DNA of 45,000 nucleotides. Origin: Chrysomallon squamiferum. Its lineage: Eukaryota; Mollusca; Gastropoda; Neomphalida; Peltospiridae. The DNA lies in NCBI GenBank assembly GCA_012295275.1, contig CM022669.1, positions 3,681,494 through 3,726,493 on the forward strand, written 5' to 3'. Under the pieces are notes generated by a model that was not told the origin of the DNA, did not search any database, and was given only the letters and a program-made list of their open reading frames with translations. The first letter of the stretch is position 1; every line of letters begins with the position of its first letter. Below are positions 37,318 to 45,000 of the stretch, one piece after another. Made by a program: the position numbers and the translations under genes.

Positions 37318-38634
37318 TTACACTTCGGCAGATGCTGCGAAAGTTTTGTCTCTTACATTTCTTATACTGTCAAACAGTTTAATTTGTTCTGTTGCTAAAG
37401 TTCGGATTCCTGACAAGTCTAAGAGGTCGTCTGGAACTCGTAAATATCTGCACTTGTTCATATCTGTCCACAAATTCAACAGTCTTTTTCTGTATTCTTC
37501 TTCCGGTAGGTATGTAGGTTTCTGGTCGAAATCCACGCGAAGTCGTCTGCTATTGAGTCTGTCGTTTGGTGACGGTAAAACAACATTCTCCGACCCGTCC
37601 GTCTGTCTGGGTTTTTGTTTAAGGAATATATTGTTTGGTAACAACTTCGAACGAGATTCGCTCAAGTAACTGTCAACTCTTTTCAGAAACTCCTTCTTAC
37701 GGAATTCCAATTCGGCTGCTTTTGTTAACTCGTCTTCTAAAAGTTCTTGTCGTCTTTCTTCGTACAAATCGTCACCAAGGTTACTGTCTATCGATTCATC
37801 AGAAATATACATTTTCAGTTCTCTCTGCGGTCTGAACGAGTCGGAAATTATTTTCGCAGCGTCTTTTTCCGCCGACGAATGTGACGAAAATGGAGAGTGT
37901 GAATGCTGAGCAACATGGACATTGTCAGAAGTAGCTGGTCGTAACACGACAGGTTTGGTGCACTCGGAGTCTGGCGTGTACGTGTACTGACGTCCGGTGT
38001 TACACAATCTGATATGATTGTCATAAACACCTTTGCGTGGTTTGATAGACAGATCTGTGCTGGCCTGCACGCGATCATATTCGCTGGTTAAACCAGAGCT
38101 ACGTTTTGATAAACCTTGTATGGAATCACTGATGTTAGATGGTTCCCGTCCCTCTAGTCTGAATTTCGTAGACGATTCCGAGAAGAAATTAGCCATAGAA
38201 TTACTTCTCTTAGTATAGTTTGCAACTGGGGTTGATGTTAAAGGATATGATTGTCTGACTGAGCGTGAATTGTCTACCCTTTCTAACTCTTGAGCAGATG
38301 GAAAGCATTTAAGTCGTTTTGTTGCAGCAGCAATTTTTAAAGTATTGTTCAAGTTTAGCGAACTGCTGTTGGACTTCAGTTTACCATCGTTCTCCAGTTT
38401 TCTCAGTCTTTGGATCTCCTCTGCTGTTAAATAAGACTTTATTCTTGTGACCTTGTCTTTCAGTCTTTTGTGGTTGACTCTGATGACTCGGCGATCCAAG
38501 TCGAGCAGTTTCAGCTGGTAGCAGTACTCTAGGTGTAACGTCTTCATTGCTCTTTCCAAGCAGCGTTGTTCTTTCTGGTTGAACGTCACCGCTGCCATTT
38601 CTCTGTCACGTCCCGGTCGAGTGCTTACACTCAT
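37318..38634 (-). CDS. Intronless 438-residue protein of unknown function, coiled-coil/charged
   Basis: I do not recognise this protein. It is a single open frame, ATG at 38632-38634 and TAA at 37318-37320, far longer than expected by chance here and with balanced codon use. A second ATG (MAAVTFNQKEQ, residue 13) has stronger context and may be the real start. Residues about 20-85 are Lys/Arg/Leu-rich and predicted helical (LERAMKTLHLEYCYQLKLLD, EEIQRLRKLENDGKL). The middle is Ser-rich and likely disordered. Residues about 280-345 form a charged helix (DDLYEERRQELLEDELTKAA). The C-terminal 60 residues (YLPEEEYRKRLLNLWTDMNK, LRVPDDLLDLSGIRTL) look compact. No signal peptide or membrane segment is visible. 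An intracellular, possibly cytoskeletal or ciliary, role is only a guess. Confidence 0.8.
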   Translation of the reverse strand: MSVSTRPGRDREMAAVTFNQKEQRCLERAMKTLHLEYCYQLKLLDLDRRVIRVNHKRLKDKVTRIKSYLTAEEIQRLRKLENDGKLKSNSSSLNLNNTLKIAAATKRLKCFPSAQELERVDNSRSVRQSYPLTSTPVANYTKRSNSMANFFSESSTKFRLEGREPSNISDSIQGLSKRSSGLTSEYDRVQASTDLSIKPRKGVYDNHIRLCNTGRQYTYTPDSECTKPVVLRPATSDNVHVAQHSHSPFSSHSSAEKDAAKIISDSFRPQRELKMYISDESIDSNLGDDLYEERRQELLEDELTKAAELEFRKKEFLKRVDSYLSESRSKLLPNNIFLKQKPRQTDGSENVVLPSPNDRLNSRRLRVDFDQKPTYLPEEEYRKRLLNLWTDMNKCRYLRVPDDLLDLSGIRTLATEQIKLFDSIRNVRDKTFAASAEV

Positions 38635-38653
38635 GATAATATCAGCGTAGTGG

Positions 38654-38658
38654 CTGCA

Positions 38659-38692
<34 letters not shown>

Positions 38693-38693
38693 G
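38654..38693 (-). promoter_or_regulatory. Candidate 5'-UTR intron acceptor with a (TTA)n tract
   Basis: On the minus strand a (TTA)n microsatellite runs into ACTGCAG|CC 20 bases before the ATG of the intronless gene. The arrangement resembles a branch/pyrimidine region plus acceptor, so the gene may have a noncoding first exon further upstream. Confidence 0.4.
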
Positions 38694-39420
38694 GACAATA
38701 ACAACAACGATGGCAACAGGAACAGAAGAACAGAACAATAATTTTATTTAATTAATAACCAAATGACGCCGATGTTGAATTTTTTTTTTTTTTTTTATTC
38801 GTGTTCATGATTAATACTATTTATTTATTTATATATTTATTATTATTATCATTATTACTTCTTTTTTTTTTGTCGCAAATTTCGTTTGAAATAAAAGTTA
38901 TTATTTTCATTCAGATTTGAATCTTCTATGTGACTAGTTTAGAGTAATAAATAAATAAATAAATTATAAATAAATAAATAAAATAAAAATTGTTAGGTAA
39001 TTCTTATGATCGCCAGAGGCATCGTCTTTCCTGTCACTACCTACTTGGACGTTGGGGAAGCGAATAATACGAGCACTATTCAGAATGGACAAAACACAAG
39101 ATGTAGCAGCTCTTTGTAAATAACTGACAACTTTGTTACGAAGCATCATATAAGACACGCAATGTCTGAATTTTATATAAGGACATACTATCGATTTTCA
39201 TTTAACCTTATTTCACTTAAGAGTATAGCTATGTTCTGAAACAGATTCAATTCATTACCATTTGATAAATAATAAATTTACCTTTCAAAGTTTTACTTAC
39301 AGAGAGAGAAAAATAATCGGTGTTAATGGAGAAATCGGATTTTTTTTTTTCAGGTTTGAAAGTTAATTTATTATTTGACATTCTAGTGGCAGTTACATAA
39401 TATATTTGTTTGTTTGTTTG
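38694..39420. other. Intergenic, nothing recognised
   Basis: Poly-T at 38779-38797 and TAAA runs near 38950-38985; no gene. Confidence 0.5.
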
Positions 39421-39472
39421 TTTGTTTGTTTGTTGTTTAATTATTTATTTATTTATTTATTTATTTATACAT

Positions 39473-39519
<47 letters not shown>

Positions 39520-39608
39520 TACATTTATTTATTTATTTATTTATTTATTCTGTTATTAATATTATCATCAACACCATCATTATCATCATCATCATCATCA
39601 TCATCATT
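39405..39608. repeat. (TTTG)n, (TTTA)n and (TCA)n tract
   Basis: Successive tetranucleotide runs with two ATACATT interruptions, then TCA repeats at about 39566-39608. Confidence 0.95.
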
Positions 39609-41857
39609 ATTTTCTAATGTGTTTTATAGATCAATTTTACATAATTAACAAAATGTTACACATCTTGCTCAATACTTTCGTTTCAAATATTTATTCTCCC
39701 TCTGTCAATCTTCGAGAAGAAAAACAACAAAAAGAAACAGAGAAACAAAAACGATCTAATCCGGCTAATTTCTCCGACAGACAAAATATTGGGCTTAACC
39801 TACATAGAGGCTTGGGTGTACTTAGTACTGTAGCTGTCGTTATTCGTTGACGTTCACCAACAATAAAATGGAGTTTCACGAATGCAGTGCACGTTATTAT
39901 GTTGGCCTGATATTAATTTAAATGGAACACGAGAAAATCCTGTCGTTTAAGATATAGAAGTATTTACATCTAGTTTCTTCTCGGCAGTAATTTGATGATG
40001 TAAAGATAAGAGACCCATGTAAATCAAAATATTTTTGTGTGAAACTGTAATTTGGTTTGATTCCATTTTCTTGGTAATTTATTTACTTTTAGAGAGGGAA
40101 AGAGAGAGAGAGAGGAAAGGAGAGAAAGGATTGTAAACAGAGAAGGGTGAATACGACAAAAAGGGAGAAACAGGTTGACATTAGATGGGACAGAGAGAAA
40201 GACAAATAGAAAGATATATATATATATATACATATGTTTATGTAAATAAACAAACTATATGATATTGCACAAATGAATACCAACATATTTTGACTGGACA
40301 GTTCTAAGCACACCATACACTTGTTTTCTAGCTAGGACAGAGAAACGTTTCTTCTAGCTGTCGAATAGGTTACCCTGTTTTCTAATACGAAAAAAAAAAA
40401 AAATGAAAAACTTGGCGGAAATGTTTTTTTATTTTTTGTACTAGCTTTCTTTTTCAAGATCATTTTTTTTTTTTTTTTTTTGGTCCTAAAATAACACCGA
40501 AATAACACCGAACAAAATTATATACAGTTAAAATAAAATCATAATTTAATTTTAGATATAAATTAAAATAACAATTTAATCAATGTTATATTAAAAGAAA
40601 GAACAACAAAAAAGTGTCTTTAAGAATTAACTCTTATCTGTTAACAATAATAAATCTAAACCAAGCTATACGTCTGATAAGAAAATAATATTAATAATAA
40701 CGGTGTTTGTTTGAGAACTGTTAAAACTTACGATTTACAGCTCCTAAGAAAATCAACACTTGTTAGTGTTAAATCCAACAACGCGGGTGAGCAGTGAAAA
40801 TCAATTTACTCTATCATCGATATCTTCGTCTGAGAGAGCGTCTATCGATCTTTCTTCATTGCTCGACCAATGAAACACCTCGGTGTTGAGAGCGCCTTAG
40901 TTTATATTAGGATAATATCACGTCTGAATGGCGATGCGATAACGAGAGTCACCGACAAACACTAGCAACACGCTATTTATGCACTGATGAAAGTCTACTC
41001 GTGTTGTTAGTGTTCAATGCGACATAGCAACCAACGGGGAAAGTGGAGTATTATTTATGCCCATGTATTATGTCCTGACTAACCCACTGAACATTTTGGG
41101 TTACCAGTGAATGCGATTTCTTTGCTTGATTTCCGAAAGTATCGTTATAGAGTGATTTTGATTATGTTTCCTTTTTTTGTTGTTGTTGATGAATGCAGAG
41201 TACGCAAAGCTTGTCTGTGACAAAGGTCGACCTGCCTCGCCGCCGAGTCATTGTTGAAAGTAATGAAATTAAATTGGTCACGCAATCTCAGAATCCACTT
41301 GACTCGTGTGTCGTTATGAAAGAAAAGGGAGGAGAAGAAAGAAAATAAAATAATAATAAAAAGCAACTGAATAATGTACAAAAGTAGGTGAATTCCCGAT
41401 ATTCGTGCCCGCGAGAAATTCATTTACAACTTTACGATTTCTAAAGCTCCGCCCGTAATAAATAAATATTTATTATAATACTTTTTTTTTTTTTTTTTTT
41501 TAAACAATTTTTTGCTATACATCATACTATCTTAAAAGTAAATAAAATAATAATAATAATAATAATAATAAAGTATTTCCATATTTCTCTCTTTTACGAC
41601 AAAGTTGTCATAATATCACAGATATTAAAATTATATATATTATTATTTGAACCTTTTTATTTAATTAGTAATTGTATTTTAATCGAAAGAATCATATAAA
41701 TACGCCCGCAAAACAGGTAAATGAACAAATCAACAAAAAACAAAACTGAAATAAAGAAATTAAAAAATAGCAAATAAAAACAAAATATTGTTAAAATTTT
41801 ATTTGTGTTTCTAATGCTTAGTGTATTTTCTTTATATCTTTCTTTCTTTCCTTTCCT

Positions 41858-41890
<33 letters not shown>

Positions 41891-42300
41891 CTCTAGTAAG
41901 CTAATACATCTTATAATATAATACGTTATGCGATATCCACTAAAGTGACAGTTTCATTGAACTGACTTTTCATTTTTTACGAACCGGGGAATCTATAATT
42001 ATAATGTGTAGCCTATACTGTGCACTATCACACACACCTGAAATAATTAAGATGGCAGGTAAACAATAGTGTTAAGCTACGGTCTAAAACAAACATGACA
42101 GGTGATCGATCACAGCCAATACAAAGTAAATATCAATTCAGGATGTAAGATTATAGGAGCATCCGGTTATCGGAGAAAGAAACCGGACAAGAAAAAATAT
42201 ATTTTTTTTTATACCGGACGTTCTATAGTACTGAGGTGCTGTTAGAGAAACCAAGATATCAAATAAATAAATAATTAATAATTTAAAAAAATAAAATTAA
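39609..42300. other. Intergenic, no supported gene
   Basis: The least AT-rich part, about 40780-41060, contains a CCAAT box (GACCAATGAAAC, about 40864) and two ATCGAT motifs. It could be regulatory, but no exon was recognised. Poly-T lies at 41862-41890. Confidence 0.4.
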
Positions 42301-42315
42301 ATATAAAATTAATAA

Positions 42316-42371
42316 ATAAATAAATAAACAAACAAACAAACAAACAAACAAACAAACAATCAAACAAACAA
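42316..42371. repeat. (AAAC)n microsatellite
   Basis: CAAA units following TAAA units. Confidence 0.95.
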
Positions 42372-42710
42372 ATCAATAATATTAGTTATATATGCCTATA
42401 TAAATGAAAACTGAAAGGTAACACGCCAGTACGAAGTTAGGTTACATTAATCTGTTAGTTAAATAAACCTTTAACAGAGTAAGATCAAATGTGCTTACCA
42501 TCAAAGTTATACAGCAAAACAAGGCGTCAGATAATACAGGAAGTTATTGTTATCATGGCTAGTGATTGAAATATGCTGTTGTGTCTATCAACAATTGCTT
42601 TCATGTGTCAATCAATCGTCTTTCTCCCACACATATACACACGCACGTACTTACTCACCCACACACAGACACACATACGCAATGTTCATTGATCCATCTA
42701 TCTTATTTAT

Positions 42711-42713
<3 letters not shown>

Positions 42714-42800
<87 letters not shown>

Positions 42801-42923
42801 GTCTCTCTGTCTCTCTGTCCCTCTGTTTGCCCGTTCGTTTATTATCTGTCTCACCCTATCTCTGTGTCTGTCTCTGTATACTGCCTATCTCTATCTCTAT
42901 CTAAATATATATATATATATCTA

Positions 42924-42958
<35 letters not shown>
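42714..42958. repeat. (TC)n then TCTG/TATC then (TA)n
   Basis: A pyrimidine tract of about 40 TC units degrades into CTGTCTCT and CTAT repeats and ends in TA repeats. Open frames across it are artefacts. Confidence 0.95.
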
Positions 42959-42960
<2 letters not shown>

Positions 42961-43805
42961 GTCTCTCTGTGAATTTGTATATATCTGTATATCTGTTTAT
43001 CTCTATATCTACCTGTCTATCTATCTATCTGTCTATGTTATTTCTGTGTATGTTACATTCTACTGTTACTATTACTATAGTTCCATCTGCATGGCTTCCA
43101 TTACTACTATGCTGCCTCTGTTCATATAAAAGTGAATGCTTAGGTTCTGTAAACAATACACTTCTATCACGTTGTAACACGTATTTTCAAAATCAGTGTC
43201 TCCCGCTCTATTTTATGAATTTTAGGTACACAATAAAGAATAAAATTAGAGGAGAGAGGACTGCCGCGTTTTTGTTTTTACAATTATAACAAATAAACCG
43301 ATCTAGGGTGCGTAATCCATAGCCAGCACACGGTTTTTATTACCTCGGCAGATCATGATAAGAAATGTTATGTAAATTAAAATAAATATAAACAATAAAT
43401 CTTGAATGTTTGATTTATTGCACTGTCCATAAGTGGCAGTTTGATATAATTTATCTCCGGTTTTAGTCAAAATCGATTTCGAGGTGTGAAAAGCAGTTAA
43501 TAATAAAAATGATATAAAACGGCAACGAATATAGTTTTTATAATCTTTAATTTTTCTGTTGAAAAAAAAAAAATGAACATTTACCAATGTCGTAACCATA
43601 TTTTAATTTTTTATTTAACAGATCATGTGAAACTGGTAATTGAATAAGACCCTCTCAAATAGTTTAGTTAACGAAATTTTATTTCTGTGATTATTTAGAA
43701 TATTATTTAAAGTTCAGTAAATTGTATACTGAATTATACGATATTAATTATGTCAATTAGAGAAACGAGTCCAAACACTTCTTTTTTTTTGAGACAGAGA
43801 CAGCG

Positions 43806-43808
<3 letters not shown>

Positions 43809-43894
<86 letters not shown>
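43809..43894. repeat. (AG)n microsatellite
   Basis: Pure run of about 43 units. 43040-43800 and 43900-44960 show nothing recognisable. Confidence 0.95.
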
Positions 43895-43897
<3 letters not shown>

Positions 43898-44969
43898 CAA
43901 ACTATCATCATTTTAATACGTTTTCCTGTTTTGAGCAGAAATGTTGGAAATTCAAATTTTAAGATTTCTTTTTGGTATTTAAAAGCGATAATGCTCTTGT
44001 CCTTTTTAAGAAATATTATTATGTTTAAGGTAATACAGTATTTTTCCGATATGATCGAATACTTGAAACAGTAATTGGATATCAGAAGCAGGCAAACCTT
44101 AATCACGATAGGTTTTATCATTTCTTGACAAAATCAATGAACCGAGCAAAAGGTCGATAATTTCAGTAATTGATATCTATATAAATGGCTTTGGAGGTTA
44201 GAAATATTTGAGAAATTTATGTAGACGTTTGTAATATCAGACCTAATTAATCTCACTGCGTAAACAACATAATTTTCCCATTCTTATAAATATTACATAT
44301 TTATTTTGTTAATTATTGTCTATCGTATTATAACTGTTAGACTCTGTTATTTTTAACTGCACACAAACAGACAGGTTAAGAAAGAATTTGATACTACAGA
44401 AAGAAGAAGAAGAATAATCATTCGATATTGAAAACCATAGCATGATACGTTCATATCAGCGTCTGCACATTAAACAATACTGCTTTAAGTTACAAGTCTG
44501 ACGTCTGGTATATTTCATAAGCCGCACGCAACACATGGATGTGCTTCATTGCTTACAAATGACAAATTTTTTAGAACATAAGCAGTTGAATAGACCTCTA
44601 TTGTTCCATCTTTACCAGTATACACACATTACTGTTTATAGCGCTGGTCCGACATTGTGTTTGGTTTTATATTACATGCAGTGGCAATAGTAGAATTAGT
44701 TACAGTAACAGTTATAGACGTAGTGTGTATATATATTAACAGTGTGTGAAATGGTAGCTGAGTTGAAGAATGGAAATGGATATTAATGATCAAAGGAAAG
44801 CGTGTGTTTTTCAAGTTTGCAATACAGTCCGACCTGAAATAAATAAAAACTGGGCTGAAAAGCGGAAAGAAAACAACGAAAAAAGGAAGGTACGAAATAA
44901 TACTCAATAGATACTGACATTTATATGTAAATCATTTACGTTAATATTTTGTGTTCTGTTTATTTGAAT

Positions 44970-45000
<31 letters not shown>
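44970..45000. repeat. (TC)n microsatellite at the window edge
   Basis: CT run with one TTC interruption that continues past the end. Confidence 0.9.

Noticed and set aside
37208-37835. Plus-strand open frames (153 and 66 codons)
   Set aside because: They are antisense shadows of the intronless minus-strand gene.
41145-41423. 92-codon minus-strand frame with a hydrophobic N-terminal segment
   Set aside because: The hydrophobic run comes from TATT/TTC-rich DNA, no family similarity is visible and no splice context supports it.
42047-42066. ATGGCAG|GTAAAC as a tiny first exon
   Set aside because: Only seven coding bases and no downstream exon; not distinguishable from chance.
42547-43289. Overlapping Leu/Ser- and Tyr/Ile-rich frames
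   Set aside because: They are (TC)n, (TATC)n and (TA)n microsatellites in translation.

Overview
This is AT-rich animal nuclear DNA. It has spliced genes with canonical GT-AG introns, very many microsatellites, and scattered small inverted-repeat (MITE-like) elements. The two recognisable genes are a cation-type nicotinic acetylcholine receptor alpha subunit and a cytosolic carboxypeptidase of the CCP1/AGTPBP1 type. Compact introns of roughly 0.3-2 kb, TAAA/GA/AAT repeat richness and a divergent nAChR suggest a lophotrochozoan, most likely a mollusc. That assignment is an inference; nothing here fixes the species.

Layout. (1) 1-2927, plus strand: the last two coding exons of an nAChR alpha-type subunit, truncated at the left window edge, separated by a 2 kb intron that holds a 37-bp tandem array. 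(2) 2928-11626: nAChR 3' end, then intergenic DNA dominated by simple repeats, ending in a degenerate array just past the AGTPBP1 stop codon. (3) 11627-33026, minus strand: 24 coding exons of an AGTPBP1 orthologue (about 1,275 codons), whose reading phases join at every junction except one. The protein has an N-terminal helical ARM-like region, a disordered basic/acidic middle, the CCP N-domain, an M14 zinc carboxypeptidase domain with all expected catalytic motifs, and an acidic C-terminal tail. Coding exon 22 carries a premature TGA inside a 30-nt apparent insertion, and its join to exon 23 is off by one base. (4) 33027-37317: upstream and intergenic DNA. (5) 37318-38653, minus strand: an intronless 438-codon gene I do not recognise. 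(6) 38654-45000: repeat-rich intergenic DNA with no supported gene.

The most unusual signal is in the introns. At five splice boundaries (nAChR donor 336/337; AGTPBP1 exon 5 donor, exon 8 acceptor, exon 17 donor, exon 22 acceptor) a tandem array starts at the junction itself. Four of the arrays reproduce the junction, in two cases with a stretch of exon sequence, as their founding unit; the exon 22 array reproduces only the intronic side. The introns therefore carry rows of decoy splice sites: about 20 donors in one array and about 16 acceptors in another. Two more arrays begin within about 30 bp of a junction. I know of no standard repeat class that predicts this pattern, and I offer it as the candidate undescribed phenomenon.

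The genes do not form an obvious functional unit. The nAChR is a membrane ion-channel subunit and CCP1 is a cytosolic tubulin deglutamylase; the two are convergent.
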